Assembly (NCBI GenBank): GCA_965248135.1
Contig: CBDFIN010000012.1
Location: forward strand, 434,001-498,000
Length of the DNA: 64,000 nt
Reading direction: 5' to 3'
From: SZUA-100 sp965248135
GTDB lineage: Bacteria > Pseudomonadota > Alphaproteobacteria > Rhizobiales > Rhizobiaceae
Both the position numbers and the translations under genes were made by a program. Shown in pieces: positions 1 to 9,443 of this stretch (positions are counted from its first letter, which is position 1; each line of letters begins with the position of its first letter). The notes below the pieces were generated by a model. It was not told where the DNA came from. It searched no databases and saw nothing but the letters and a program-made list of their open reading frames with translations.

Positions 1-340
1 TTTCGCTCATATAGGCGCCGGCATTGAGACCCAGCGCGATGATGCCGCCTTCGAGTTCATCCAGCCGCCGATCAAGCAAAGGCAGGGCTGGCAGGCTGAA
101 GTATATGATATATATCTGGATCAGCAGCGGCGTCGAACGGATCGCCTGCACGTAGCCCGCTGCAATTCGCCATAATACTTGGTTGCTGGAAATCCTCATA
201 ATCGCCACCGCGGTGCCGATGACCAGCGACAAAATCAGCGAAATCAGTGAGATAAACAGGGTGGCTGAAATACCATTTGTAAATTCGGGAATAAACTGGA
301 TAACCACTCGCCAGTTGTAGAAATCAAGAATCCAGTCCAT
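1..340 (-). CDS. Amino-acid ABC transporter permease (N-terminal part; runs off left edge)
   Basis: The reverse strand from an ATG at 340 encodes MDWILDFYNWRVVIQF followed by a hydrophobic segment and the stretch QAIRSTPLLIQIYIIYF, which is the conserved start of the HisM/GlnP-type permease domain (RGTPLLVQ in relatives). The protein would sit in the inner membrane and move a polar amino acid handed over by the binding protein encoded just upstream. It lies 90 bp after the binding-protein gene on the same strand, with a hairpin between them. The gene is open to base 1, so the C-terminal half is not visible. The substrate is unknown. Confidence 0.85.
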   Translation of the reverse strand, partial: MDWILDFYNWRVVIQFIPEFTNGISATLFISLISLILSLVIGTAVAIMRISSNQVLWRIAAGYVQAIRSTPLLIQIYIIYFSLPALPLLDRRLDELEGGIIALGLNAGAYMSE

Positions 341-370
341 GCCCGCTGCTCATATACAAATATCGTAGTG

Positions 371-403
371 AAAACAGGGCTCCACCAGATTGATGGAGCC
401 CTG
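371..403 (-). terminator. Intra-operon hairpin (attenuator) between binding protein and permease
   Basis: CAGGGCTCCA and TGGAGCCCTG form a perfect 10-bp stem at 375-403, followed on the reverse strand by TTTT at 374-371. It lies between the binding-protein stop and the permease start, where ABC operons often attenuate so that binding protein is made in excess over membrane parts. Confidence 0.7.
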
Positions 404-430
404 GTAAGTATTGATGTACTTGATCGCTGC

Positions 431-1246
431 CTAGCCTTTTGGCACCGGTGTACGGTCTTTCTTCCACTCGGTGCTGAACATCCAGTAGTCCTTGAGTTTG
501 TCGAGACGCCCGTCTGCCTTGATCAGCATGATGTAGTTGTTCATCCATTCAAGCATGTGCAATTCATCCGGTCGGGTGGCAAAGCTGAGCGGTCCCCTGT
601 CAGGTGCACCTTCTAGAATATGAAACTCCGGATATTCAATCATATAGCCTTTTGCCGAGGCTTCGTCGTTGATTCCGGCATCAGCCCGGTCAGCGGCAAC
701 CGCTTGGGCAACAGCAGGACCGCCACCGGTGAATTGCTTGACCGTTGCCGCCGGACACTTGGCTTTAAGTACGCCGATATTGCTCGAGCCCTGGGTCACA
801 GCGATCGACATGCCCTTGACGCAGGCATCCCGCCAAGTCACAAACGGCTTGCTTTTCTTTGAATAGATGACGTTGCGGCTGTACATATACGGATCGGTAA
901 AATTCAGAACCAGCGCACGTGTAGCCTTGGGCGTCATGTCTGCGGCGAGGAAATCGGCCTTGCCGGAAACCACAGCCGGGATCAGTCCCTTCCAGTCATA
1001 ATCAAGAAGTTTCAGTGTGACGCCGATGTCATCAGCCATCATCTGGACAAGTTCAACCGCAAATCCAGTGCGGTTGCCGTTGGTGTCAATATAGCTGATC
1101 GGTGGCCCCTGGGTCTGAACAGCAACGCGCATTTCGCCACGCTTGACGATCTCGCTAACGACATCGGCTGAATAAGCCGATCGTGCAAAAGCGCTTACCG
1201 CGAGCACGCACACGCCCAATCCCAATAATTTTGCAAGTTTTTTCAT
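431..1246 (-). CDS. Periplasmic amino-acid-binding protein of ABC transporter
   Basis: A 271-residue solute-binding protein of the SBP_bac_3 family. It begins MKKLAKLLGLGVCVLAV with a Sec signal peptide ending near ARSAYSA, then the family opening VKRGEMRVAVQTQGPPISY. Other family marks are the GNRTGFAVELVQMMADDIG stretch and the hinge region VTQGSSNIGVLKAK. The start was chosen at 1246 because GGGAGATCGG lies just upstream; an upstream in-frame start at 1300 would bury the signal peptide. It sits between ATPase and permease on the same strand. It should bind a polar amino acid in the periplasm, but the ligand cannot be read from the sequence. Confidence 0.88.
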   Translation of the reverse strand: MKKLAKLLGLGVCVLAVSAFARSAYSADVVSEIVKRGEMRVAVQTQGPPISYIDTNGNRTGFAVELVQMMADDIGVTLKLLDYDWKGLIPAVVSGKADFLAADMTPKATRALVLNFTDPYMYSRNVIYSKKSKPFVTWRDACVKGMSIAVTQGSSNIGVLKAKCPAATVKQFTGGGPAVAQAVAADRADAGINDEASAKGYMIEYPEFHILEGAPDRGPLSFATRPDELHMLEWMNNYIMLIKADGRLDKLKDYWMFSTEWKKDRTPVPKG

Positions 1247-1379
1247 AGATCCGATCTCCCTTTGGTTATTTTTCCCCGGACAATCGCACTCAAAATGCAA
1301 CCGGCCAGAGATTCCTGTTGTGATAATAATCTAAAGACTATATCAAATATTTTTGTTGGTCTATACCAAAATTCATCCT

Positions 1380-2135
1380 CTAGATAATCTGGCTGAGAAA
1401 CAGTTTAGTACGATCATGTTGGGGGTTGTCAAATATCGCATCAGGCTTGCCTTCCTCAATGATCCTGCCTTCGTCCATAAAGGTGACCCGGTCGGCAGCC
1501 TCGCGGGCAAAGCCCATCTCATGGGTGACGACAACCATGGTTGTTCCGTCTTTTGCCAGGTCTTTCATCAATTCCAGAACGCCCCCCACCGTTTCCGGAT
1601 CGAGCGCCGACGTCGCTTCATCAAACAACATCACCTTGGGGGTCATCGCCAGCGAGCGGGCGATGGCAACCCGCTGCTGCTGCCCGCCGGACAGCTCGCT
1701 TGGATAATTGTCGCCACGATCGCCGATGCCTACCCGGTCAAGCAGTTTCCGGCCGATCTCACCGGCCTCTTTGCGGGAGCGTTTCAATACCACCATTTGT
1801 GGCATGGTGATATTTTCCAACGCTGTTTTGTGCTGAAACAGATTGAAATTCTGAAACACCATGCCAACCTCCTGGCGCAATTTGTTTAGGTCGGTTTTCG
1901 AAGACGTCAATTCCACACCGTCAATGGTGATCGAGCCGCTGTCAATCGGCTGCAGGCCATTGAGGGCGCGCAAAAATGTGCTCTTGCCAGAACCGCTGGG
2001 CCCGATGACCACCAGCACCTCGCCCTTATCCACGTGATTGGTAACATGCTGCAGTGCATGAATGGGTGGGCGTCCCGGAATTTCGAATGTTTTACAGATA
2101 TCTTCGACCTGCACAATTTGTGAATGGCTTTCCAT
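1380..2135 (-). CDS. Polar amino-acid ABC transporter ATP-binding protein
   Basis: 251 residues with the full set of ABC ATPase motifs: Walker A GPSGSGKST, Q-loop VFQNFNLFQH, signature LSGGQQQR, Walker B VMLFDEATSALDPE and H-loop VVTHEMGF. The Q-loop and the DEATSALDPE Walker B are characteristic of the GlnQ/HisP family for polar amino acids. It follows the GntR gene by 24 bp and precedes the binding protein by 133 bp, so the four genes form one reverse-strand unit. It would energise uptake through the permease at the left edge. Confidence 0.92.
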   Translation of the reverse strand: MESHSQIVQVEDICKTFEIPGRPPIHALQHVTNHVDKGEVLVVIGPSGSGKSTFLRALNGLQPIDSGSITIDGVELTSSKTDLNKLRQEVGMVFQNFNLFQHKTALENITMPQMVVLKRSRKEAGEIGRKLLDRVGIGDRGDNYPSELSGGQQQRVAIARSLAMTPKVMLFDEATSALDPETVGGVLELMKDLAKDGTTMVVVTHEMGFAREAADRVTFMDEGRIIEEGKPDAIFDNPQHDRTKLFLSQII

Positions 2136-2159
2136 TGGGCGTTTTCTTCCGTTTCTATC

Positions 2160-2963
2160 CTATTCAGACGTCGATTTTTCATTTCTCCCAGCAGCGGTAA
2201 TGCTGATATCGATAGCATCGTGTCGCCAGAATTCCTCATCCAGTTCGACCACCTCATTATGTTGATCGACAATGGTTCGTGACAAATACAGACCCGGTGT
2301 GCCAACAGCCACTCCAAGAGCCCTTGCCGGTTCCTCTGATAATGCCGCAGGTCGCATATTGATCTGGGCCCGATGCTCGATGATGCCAAATTCCTTTGCC
2401 ATCAAGCCGGTCATTGATTGATCAAGCCGGTGATCGAGAAGACTTGGACAGCGCTCTGCATTGACATGAATTTTTTCAACCAGAACCGCACGCTCATCAA
2501 CCGTCCGCAGGCGGGAGATGACAAAAACCGGGGCACCGATGGAACAACCCAGATGTGTGCTTTCCCACTGGGATGCAGCAACACGCTGACTGGACAAGAC
2601 TGTCGTTCCGGCAATACGGCCTTGCTCGGCAATGCTTTCGGTAAAGCTGGTATTGGCAGTTGGGTCATAACGAACCCGGGGTGGTGAAACAAACCAGCCG
2701 CGCCGGTCCTCGCGAAAAATTAGGCCTTCAGCTTCCATTCGCATCAATGCCTGGCGTACCGTCATTCTGGTAATGGAAAAATCTTCGGCCAAAGCCCGCT
2801 CTGGTGGAAACTTGCTGCCAGGTGCCAGGGTACCCGCCTCGATCATGGCAGTGAAATGGTCTCTGAAGCGCAAATAATAGGGAACTTTCCGATCCCAGGA
2901 TTTGCGAGCCTGCTCAGATATGGACCAATTGCTATTTCGTGGTATAGTCCAATTTTCGTTCAT
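2160..2963 (-). CDS. GntR-family transcriptional regulator (HutC/UTRA type)
   Basis: 267 residues. Residues about 30-95 form the winged helix with FPPERALAEDFSITRMTVRQALMRM, the classic GntR operator-reading motif. The C-terminal part (about 110-255) fits the UTRA ligand domain, with PVFVISRLRTVDERAVLVEK and the ending DQHNEVVELDEEFWRHDAIDI. It is the first gene of the transporter unit, so it probably controls its own operon in response to a small molecule. The inducer is unknown. Confidence 0.88.
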   Translation of the reverse strand: MNENWTIPRNSNWSISEQARKSWDRKVPYYLRFRDHFTAMIEAGTLAPGSKFPPERALAEDFSITRMTVRQALMRMEAEGLIFREDRRGWFVSPPRVRYDPTANTSFTESIAEQGRIAGTTVLSSQRVAASQWESTHLGCSIGAPVFVISRLRTVDERAVLVEKIHVNAERCPSLLDHRLDQSMTGLMAKEFGIIEHRAQINMRPAALSEEPARALGVAVGTPGLYLSRTIVDQHNEVVELDEEFWRHDAIDISITAAGRNEKSTSE

Positions 2964-3055
2964 GCTGCAACACTAAGTTCTGGGTTTTGATGTGTCAATG
3001 AAAGGCAGACCGAAGCGCAACAGGTGAGTACGGCTAAAGAGGGAATGCCAGTATT

Positions 3056-3955
3056 TTGATGACTTCATATGTTTTAACATTGATTGGCAACGCTGATTTA
3101 TTTCCGCTTGAACAGATTCACATCGATAAAGTGCGCCAACATTTGGTTGTTGGCGGTAGGCAAGTATGGCTGGCTGAAAATGAGGCTTGTGATCTTTTCT
3201 TTGATTCCCCGCTTGCTGCTTTCAAACTTGCCGAGCAGGCTCGCGATGTGTTGTCTGGGGCACTGATAGATATTGTCTGCACGCCTGTGGAGGGGCGGCG
3301 AAAAAAACTTCTCATTTCGGATATGGATTCAACCGTGATAAATCAGGAATGCATTGATGAACTGGGGGAAGCTTTTGGTGTCGGTTCACAAATCAGGGAG
3401 ATTACCGCTGCGGTGGTAGAGGGCAAAATCAGTTTTTCCGATGCGCTGCGCCAGCGTATGGCATTGATGAAAGGGCTGGATTATTCACAGCTGGAAAAAA
3501 TATATGAGAATAATATTTCGCTGAAACAAGGCGCACGCACCCTGGTTCAAACCATGCGCCAAAATGGTGCATATTGCATTCTGGTTTCCGGTGGGTTTAG
3601 TTTTTTCAGCCAGCGCATCGCACAACGCATTGGCTTCCATGACCACCAGGCAAATGAACTGGTATTTGAAAATGGCAGGTTAACTGGAGAGGTTCACGAA
3701 CCAATCCTCGGGCGAACGGCGAAGCTGGAAACCCTGAATAGACTGTGTGATGAACACAAACTGAAACCCTTTGATGTGCTCGCCGTGGGTGATGGCGCCA
3801 ACGACATAAAAATGATCGAAGCAGCCGGTCTGGGCGTTGCCTTCCATGGCACAGATGCCCTGAAAAATCAGGCCAATGCCAGCATTGACCACGGAAATCT
3901 GACAACGCTGTTATATGTTCAAGGTTTCACCAAGGCGCAATTTGTGTTTAACTAA
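3056..3955 (+). CDS. serB: Phosphoserine phosphatase SerB
   Basis: 299 residues. The HAD nucleophile motif is DMDSTVINQECIDELGE (about residues 90-106), followed by the SerB stretch EITAAVVEGKISFSDALRQR, motif II LVSGGFSFF and motif III/IV GDGANDIKMIEAAGLGVAF. It hydrolyses O-phospho-L-serine, the last step of serine biosynthesis in the cytoplasm. The length suits alphaproteobacterial SerB with an N-terminal ACT-like region. It is transcribed divergently from the GntR unit and followed by mobile-element debris. Confidence 0.95.
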   Translation: MMTSYVLTLIGNADLFPLEQIHIDKVRQHLVVGGRQVWLAENEACDLFFDSPLAAFKLAEQARDVLSGALIDIVCTPVEGRRKKLLISDMDSTVINQECIDELGEAFGVGSQIREITAAVVEGKISFSDALRQRMALMKGLDYSQLEKIYENNISLKQGARTLVQTMRQNGAYCILVSGGFSFFSQRIAQRIGFHDHQANELVFENGRLTGEVHEPILGRTAKLETLNRLCDEHKLKPFDVLAVGDGANDIKMIEAAGLGVAFHGTDALKNQANASIDHGNLTTLLYVQGFTKAQFVFN

Positions 3956-4103
3956 AACCAGCCCTACAACCCGGCTTTAGGCGCGTGCTGGAATTGATAC
4001 ACGCGGGCAATATGAGCAACTGCTGAAGAAAGCCCAGATTGACGCTGCTGGCGAAAACAACGGGAAGTCCGAGCCAAATGCCTGTTGAGGAATTTGCTTG
4101 ATA

Positions 4104-4240
4104 TCATGATCGTCTGGTAACGGACCAGACGCCGAAAATGACAACGATGGCCCCGATCAACTCAATCTGTGTAAGCCGTTCACCAAGGATGATCATGCTC
4201 CCAGAGATTGACGTCACCGGCAGTAATACCAAGCGCCATT
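4104..4240 (-). pseudogene. C-terminal remnant of a DMT/EamA-family transporter
   Basis: The reverse strand reads LVLLPVTSISGSMIILGERL, then TQIELIGAIVVIFGVWSVTRR and a stop at 4104. This is the last-helix signature of EamA-type permeases (usually PVFAALLGWLLLGE... GAALILAGV). Everything upstream is missing: the reading ends at the junction with an IS630-type fragment at about 4241. It is a dead transporter cut by insertion. Confidence 0.7.
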
Positions 4241-4244
4241 AACC

Positions 4245-4672
4245 TTACCCCTTATATGCCCAATTCCGCATACCGATTGATGTGATTATTTCGGGTTGGG
4301 CGATGAGTTTGTCCAAGCTTCACAACCGGCATCAATGATCGTGTCATAGGTTTCAAAGATACGGTTTGATAGCCAGTTTTGGCGTATGTATTGCCAGATA
4401 CTTTCGACCGGGTTTAATTCTGGCGAACGTGACGGTAACAGGATGATGGTAATGTTTTTGGGCATCTTCAGTTTGCCCGTTGTGTGCCATCCGGCCCGAT
4501 CCATAAGGAGAACGGCATGGGCTCTACGCGCAACATGGCGGCTGATTTCATCAAGATGCATCTGCATGGCCCCGGTATTGGCACAAGGCAAGAGAAGTGC
4601 CGCGCCCGTGCCCCTTGCCGGACAGATGGCCCCGAATATATAGGCGTTTTGATAACGCTGGTCAGCACGCAC
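4245..4672 (-). pseudogene. IS630-family transposase, 3' fragment
   Basis: The reading contains ADQRYQNAYIFGAICPARG, HAVLLMDRAGWHTTGKL and PSRSPELNPVESIWQYIR, the DDE core and C-terminus of IS630 transposases, closely parallel to the copy at 5911-6342. A single-base shift near 4310 breaks the end: the other frame gives KLIAQPEIITSIGMRNWA and a stop at 4245. Its 5' side is fused at about 4672 to an IS66-like remnant, so this is debris. Confidence 0.8.
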
Positions 4673-5512
4673 TACCTGGGCCGCTCGAGAAAGCTGTGCC
4701 TCATGGACAATTGCCGCACTACTCATGAACACCCAGTGATAGCCATTGAGACCCTCAATACGAATGCCGTTCGGCGGGAAAATGATTCACTGGATCATTT
4801 TCATTTCCGCCTCACCATCACTGGCCACCATGTCAGCGCGGCGCAGATCCTTGATGATGGCTGCTTTCCTGACTGCAAATGGTTGATGTGAGCGTTTCAG
4901 CATATTTGTCAGCCCACCCTGGCTGATTTGAACGCCAAACAGATCGCTCAGCATTCCTTCAAGCCGAGCGAACGGTGAGTGCCGATTGGCCCAAAGGGCC
5001 GGGAAAACAATCCAGTGAATCGTTTTCAGGCACGAACGCCTGAAAGGTCTTCAGATAAAGCGACAACCCATGCAGCCGGGGGCCAAACGGTGAACCGTGC
5101 GCGGCAATCAGCAAGGCGGCTTTCACCTTTGATGAACAGTGCGGACAACATACGCACAGCCGCCACTTTTACGTGACTTGGGACGCCGTACAAATGGTTT
5201 AATCAGCGGCACTTCGATCTCATCATATTCGCCAATCACATCACCCTCAAGATCAGCTTCCAGATGGCCATGACACTCAGGGCAGATATCTGGCCGGTGA
5301 TCGACGGTCCCGTCCGGGTTCTCATGCAAGGAACGGCTATGGCCTTGATGGCCCGGCATTGCGCTTCCGGGCTTGGCATGCTCCCGGCGGGCTTTCTTAT
5401 CAGTCGAAGGTGGTTTTGATGATGTCCGCGATGTTTTGGCAGGCCGCTGCAATTTCAGCACCAAATCAACAAGCTACTGCTTGCTCAGCTTTTCCAAATC
5501 ACCTTGTTCCAT
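4673..5512 (-). pseudogene. IS66-like transposase remnant
   Basis: From an ATG at 5512 the reverse strand reads MEQGDLEKLSKQ, an in-frame TAG, then a proline/lysine-rich linker KPPSTDKKARREH and a zinc-finger-like DICPECHGHLEAD, as at the N-terminus of IS66 transposases. Further pieces LFGVQISQGGLTNMLKR and NGYHWVFMSSAAIVHEA match the IS66 core but lie in different frames. It is joined to an IS630 fragment at about 4672. Nothing functional remains. Confidence 0.7.
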
Positions 5513-5711
5513 AACCGCATTGATTCAGAAAAGCACTGATTTGGCAAGGGGGTGAGTAATTACGCACGTATTCGCTCACTAACTTGCTGGAACTTTTCGA
5601 CTTTAGCTGTGTCACTTTTATTTCTTCAACACTGTGAATATTTCCATCCCGCCATGCCCAACCTTCAGGTGTTTATCCAAAAATCAAAGTTCAGATATTC
5701 TGACTGCTCGG

Positions 5712-5790
5712 CTAGTGGAATGAATTTGACATTTGGTACCCACTTGCGGCTTCGTTCATTTTCAAATGTCAAATTCGAAAATTCCGCTAG
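5712..5790. repeat. 79-bp palindromic element with CTAG ends
   Basis: The segment starts CTAGTGGAAT and ends ATTCCGCTAG, with perfect internal arms AATTTGACATTTG and CAAATGTCAAATT. It abuts the 90-bp palindromic repeat that begins at 5791 and shares its CTAGTGG terminus, so the two look like adjoining units of one MITE-like family. Confidence 0.55.
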
Positions 5791-5880
5791 ATTCAATAAG
5801 TTGCTAGTGGTCTTTGTGGCCAAAACGCTTGAAAAAGAACGTGCTGAAAAGGGATTCAAGCGTTTCGGCCAGACCACTAG
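5791..5880. repeat. 90-bp palindromic repeat, copy A
   Basis: The core from CTAGTGGTCT to AGACCACTAG is an imperfect inverted repeat with arms that include AACGCTTGAA and TTCAAGCGTTT. The whole 90 bp reappears without a mismatch, in the opposite orientation, at 30323-30412. Size, palindrome and dispersed identical copies suggest a non-autonomous MITE-like element, analogous to the Bru-RS repeats known in Brucella. Confidence 0.75.
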
Positions 5881-6592
5881 CCGCGCAGCAGATAATACCA
5901 ACGGCAATTATTACTGACCTGCATGAGCCCAATCTCGCATTCCGATTGATTTGATAGTTTCGGGTTGTGCCAGGAGTTTGTTCCAGGCATCGCATCCTGC
6001 ATCAATGATAGCATTATAGTCCTCGAAGATACGGTTAGAGAGCCAGTTCTGGCGTAGATATTGCCAGATGTTTTCTACCGGGTTGAGTTCTGGCGAACGC
6101 GATGGCAGCAGGATGATGGTGATGTTTTTCGGTACATCGAGATTGCCTGTTGTATGCCAGCCTGCCCGATCCATGAGAATGACAGCGTGGGATTTTCGCG
6201 CTACATATTTGCTGATTTCGTCAAGATGCATTTGCATTGTCTCAGTGTTGGCCCACGGCAACATCAGGGCGGCTCCTTTGCCATGGGCCGGGCATATGGC
6301 ACCGAACAGATATGCATTCTTGTATCGCTGATCAGCGGGCATTCGGGGGCGGGTGCCTTTCTTCGCCCAGATGCGTGTTTGCCCGTTCTTCTGGCCCAGC
6401 CGGGCTTCATCCTGCCACCAAATCTCAACGGGAGTGTCTTCCGGCAGATCGGCTATGTGAGCTGCAAGCGTGTTGGCGAAGTTTTTTTGAAAGCCTCAAT
6501 CACACGCTCATCCTGCTTTGGATGCTGCGGGCGGGTGCTCATGCGGGAAAAGCCAAGGACGGCAAGGAGTTCGGATATCGAGCGTTCGGCGT

Positions 6593-7668
6593 GGCTTTGT
6601 TGCATGGAAGCTATGGGGTTGCAGGTGGCCTTTGCGCGTCAGTTTCAGTCGATCTTGATTGTTTCAGGCATGCCAAGTGCTGTAAACCGGTTGAGGATGG
6701 CGATGCCGATTGCTGCTTCAGTTTTCTGGTTTTCGAAATTTCGGTTGCGTAATTTGGGGCCGATGATGGTTTTGAAGCGGAACATGGCGGTTTCGGCCAG
6801 AGACCTTCGGTGGTAATTGCTTTCCTTTTTCCATTCCTTGCGCCCGATTTTGTGGATACGCTGGACGATCTCGCCGCGTGTCGGTGGTGGGTCTTTCATC
6901 GCGCGCGGCGGCAGCATGGAGGCACCCTTTCTGGGCGGGATTGCCGGTCTTGCGCCGCGATCATGGATAGCACGATGGCAGCGAAAGCTGTCATAGGCTG
7001 GATCAGCGGATACCTGATCAATAGGACCATTGATCTGATCGAGAAGGCCAGGCAGAACCGGCCCGTCGTGAACATTATTTCCGGTCAGTTCATGGACAAG
7101 AATTTCATTGCTCGCTTCATCAACGCCCAGATGCAGTTTGCGCCAAGTCCGGCGCTTGCCAACACCATGGACACGGACCTTCCATTCCCCTTCACCGAAT
7201 ACTTTCAACCCGGTGGAATCAATCACCAGATGCAAGGGTTGATCGTGGCGCTTTTGACATTCGACAGGAACCTTCAAGCCTTCAGCCCGCCTGCTCAGGG
7301 TCGAGTAGTGAGGAACAACCACATCAAGATCCAGCATATCGGCCAAGGATTGCAGGAAGCCTTGTGTCTGGCGAAGGGCAAGGCTAAACACTTGCCGCAG
7401 GCTCAAGGCGCACAAGATCGCATCATCATGATAGACTGCCCCCTTGCCGGTGACCTGATGCCAGCGATCAATTACCGCCTCATCGATCCAAAGCGTTAGT
7501 GAGCCCCGTTTAACCAGGGCTGCATTATAGTTGCGCCAATTTGTGGCTTTGTAAGCGGGCTTGGGTGGTGTGAACCGTTCTCGTGATTTCTTTGCCATCC
7601 AAAGCATGAATCACAATTTGCAAAATTGGGGAATCCCAAAAATTCAAGGCATTCCATGCAACAAAGCC
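6593..7668 (-). mobile_element. IS5-family (IS903-type) insertion sequence with 9-bp target duplication
   Basis: The terminal inverted repeats are GGCTTTGTTGCATGGAA at 6593 and its complement ending at 7668. The element is 1076 bp and is flanked by GTTCGGCGT at 6584-6592 and 7669-7677. These ends, the length and the 9-bp duplication fit the IS903 group of IS5. The intact transposase and clean duplication point to a recent insertion. Confidence 0.92.
6645..7598 (-). CDS. IS5-family (IS903-type) transposase
   Basis: About 317 residues starting MAKKSRERFTPPKP. Conserved pieces include TLWIDEAVIDRWH, HLVIDSTGLKVFGEGEWK (first catalytic Asp), VSADPAYDSFRCHRAI (second Asp) and the C-terminal AMFRFKTIIGPKLRNRNF (Glu region YxxR/K neighbourhood), which mark a DDE transposase of the IS903 group. 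Intact and full length, and the only gene of the element. An upstream in-frame start at 7607 adds three residues and is less likely. Confidence 0.9.
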   Translation of the reverse strand: MAKKSRERFTPPKPAYKATNWRNYNAALVKRGSLTLWIDEAVIDRWHQVTGKGAVYHDDAILCALSLRQVFSLALRQTQGFLQSLADMLDLDVVVPHYSTLSRRAEGLKVPVECQKRHDQPLHLVIDSTGLKVFGEGEWKVRVHGVGKRRTWRKLHLGVDEASNEILVHELTGNNVHDGPVLPGLLDQINGPIDQVSADPAYDSFRCHRAIHDRGARPAIPPRKGASMLPPRAMKDPPPTRGEIVQRIHKIGRKEWKKESNYHRRSLAETAMFRFKTIIGPKLRNRNFENQKTEAAIGIAILNRFTALGMPETIKID

Positions 7669-8281
7669 GTTCGGCGTAGACGGCACCAAAGCGCTCTTCA
7701 ATCACCCGCTTTAAATCAATCCGCCGCCAGCGCACAACCCCGTCCACCGCCGGATCAGGGCCAGCATTGACGATCTCGGACAGTTCATTCATTTGTTCAT
7801 CGCTCAAAAGGCGTGGCCGTCCCGCCCCCTGACGATTGGTCAGGCCATCTGGACCTTCTGCGTTGAATCTCAAGACCCAGTCGCGCAGCGTTTGACGATC
7901 CATCCCGCCAACCCTGGCAGCATCTGCCCGGCTCATGCCATCGTAAATGGCTGCAAGCGCCAGAAGACGGCGTACCTGTCTTGTGTCACTGCATCGTCGG
8001 GAAAATTGGCGAAGCGTGGGGGCATCAAAATCTCTTCGAAGTACAAGTCCTGTTGATGGCATGGCAAATCTCCTTCGCCACCCATTGAATCAGAACATCA
8101 GTGATTTGGGAATCCCATACGAGTCAGAAAATCATGCCATTGGTATCATTTCCCTTTTTACATGGCCGGTTAACCGGTTTTCGCCGCCGGCCAGCATTTC
8201 CGGGGCTAATATTTGCCCGGATATTCGCCGTTTTCAAAGTGTTTATCCTGATTTACGCGCACTTTACCCTTAATATTCTGC

Positions 8282-9325
8282 TTAACCGGGGGCCGCCGCG
8301 CCGGTTTCAAGCTGGATGAACCGGCTCATGTTGTAAACAAGGTTCATCATGCCGATTTTTGTTTTGGCCCGTACCATGCCAACAGTGCGGATGAGCTTGC
8401 CACCCATCGAGCGCTCATGAAAACCAAACACATGCTCGACGCGCACCCGCACCTTCGAGCGGGTTTTATTGGCCGCAATCTGGCGCGTGGTGAGTGGTTT
8501 ACCCCGTTTGCCCTTATGATGAATATGGCTGCGATAGCCCTTTTCCTCAAGCCTGTCTTCCGTTTCAGCCGAGCGGTAAGCGCTGTCGCCCCAGAAATCC
8601 GAGGCGGTGTTTTGCGCATCGATCAGTTCGTCAAGCTTTTGGCTGTCATGCATGCTGGCCGAACTCGTCTCATAATCGCGGATCAGCTTGTGCCGCTTGT
8701 CCACATTGATATGGTTCTTATAGCCAAAATAGCTCTTGCCATGCTTCTTTATCCAGCGTGCATCCACATCCTTGTGCCGCTTCTTGCGCGGCTTTTTATT
8801 CCAGCCCTTGGGCGTCTTGCCCGCCTTCACCGCCTCATTCTCCTCGCGGCTGTTGCGCTGTTTAGGCACTGGCACGATTGAAGCATCAACAATCTGACCA
8901 CCCATCGCCAGATAGCCATTATCGCGCAGATAAGCATCGAACTTGTCAAACAGCGTCTTGACCATCCCCGCCTGCGCCAGCTTCTCGCGGTAAAGCCAGA
9001 CCGTCTTGGCGTCAGGCACCCGGTCTTCAACACCAAGATCGAGAAAGCGCATGAACGAAAGACGGTCGCGGATCTGATATTCAATCTGGTCGTCCGACAG
9101 ATTGTAAAGCTGCTGCAAGGTGAGCACCTTGAACATCAGCACTTCGTCCCACGGCTTGCGCCCGGCATTCGACTTGCGATCCTCATGCCGCGTGCGCCAC
9201 AGAGCCGTGAGTTCGGACCGGAAAAGCTCCCACGGAATGGTTTTCTTCAACAAAACCAGCGGATCACCAAACTTGTCCAACCCCGCATATCTGTCACCAA
9301 GATCAAAAAAGCCAAATTGCCCCAT
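8282..9325 (-). CDS. IS5-family transposase
   Basis: 347 residues from MGQFGFFDLGDRYAGLDK. It has the IS5 N-terminal domain (RKPWDEVLMFKVLTLQQLYN, LSFMRFLDLGVEDRVPDAKT) followed by a DDE core: QIVDASIVPVPKQRN, FWGDSAYRSAETEDRL and VEHVFGFHERSMGGKLIRTVG. It is intact and sits between the IS630 end and the acyltransferase gene. I could not fix its terminal repeats; the flanks at 8144-8281 and 9332-9443 hold no convincing inverted pair. Confidence 0.85.
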   Translation of the reverse strand: MGQFGFFDLGDRYAGLDKFGDPLVLLKKTIPWELFRSELTALWRTRHEDRKSNAGRKPWDEVLMFKVLTLQQLYNLSDDQIEYQIRDRLSFMRFLDLGVEDRVPDAKTVWLYREKLAQAGMVKTLFDKFDAYLRDNGYLAMGGQIVDASIVPVPKQRNSREENEAVKAGKTPKGWNKKPRKKRHKDVDARWIKKHGKSYFGYKNHINVDKRHKLIRDYETSSASMHDSQKLDELIDAQNTASDFWGDSAYRSAETEDRLEEKGYRSHIHHKGKRGKPLTTRQIAANKTRSKVRVRVEHVFGFHERSMGGKLIRTVGMVRAKTKIGMMNLVYNMSRFIQLETGAAAPG

Positions 9326-9443
9326 TATCAATCACCGATTCAGTTCCCTCACTATGCCGATTCTAGACGATCTGGCCGAAATAGGGTAATTTTTCGAGGT
9401 TGCCTGAAGCATATAGAGCATTCATGCAAGATACAGTGCGGCA

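Larger units (their letters stand above)
5911..8062 (-). pseudogene. IS630-family transposase split by an IS5 insertion
   Basis: The N-terminal half (8062 down to about 7678) reads MPSTGLVLRRDFDAPTLRQ with two helix-turn-helix parts (MSRADAARVGGMDRQTLRDW) and ends at FGAVYAERL. The C-terminal half (about 6583 down to 5911) resumes with AERSISELLAVLGFSRMS and carries the DDE core, including LMDRAGWHTTG and SPELNPVENIWQYLRQ. The two halves join across the 9-bp duplication GTTCGGCGT, so the gene was intact before the insertion. Confidence 0.85.
5898..8143 (-). mobile_element. IS630-family element interrupted by an IS903-type IS5 element
   Basis: The termini are CCAACGGCA at 5898 and TGCCATTGG ending at 8143 (inverted, one mismatch), flanked by TA at 5896-5897 and 8144-8145, the TA target duplication expected of IS630. 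Without the nested element (6593-7668 plus 9-bp duplication) the length is about 1.16 kb, normal for this family. Its transposase gene is split in two by the nested insertion. Confidence 0.75.
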
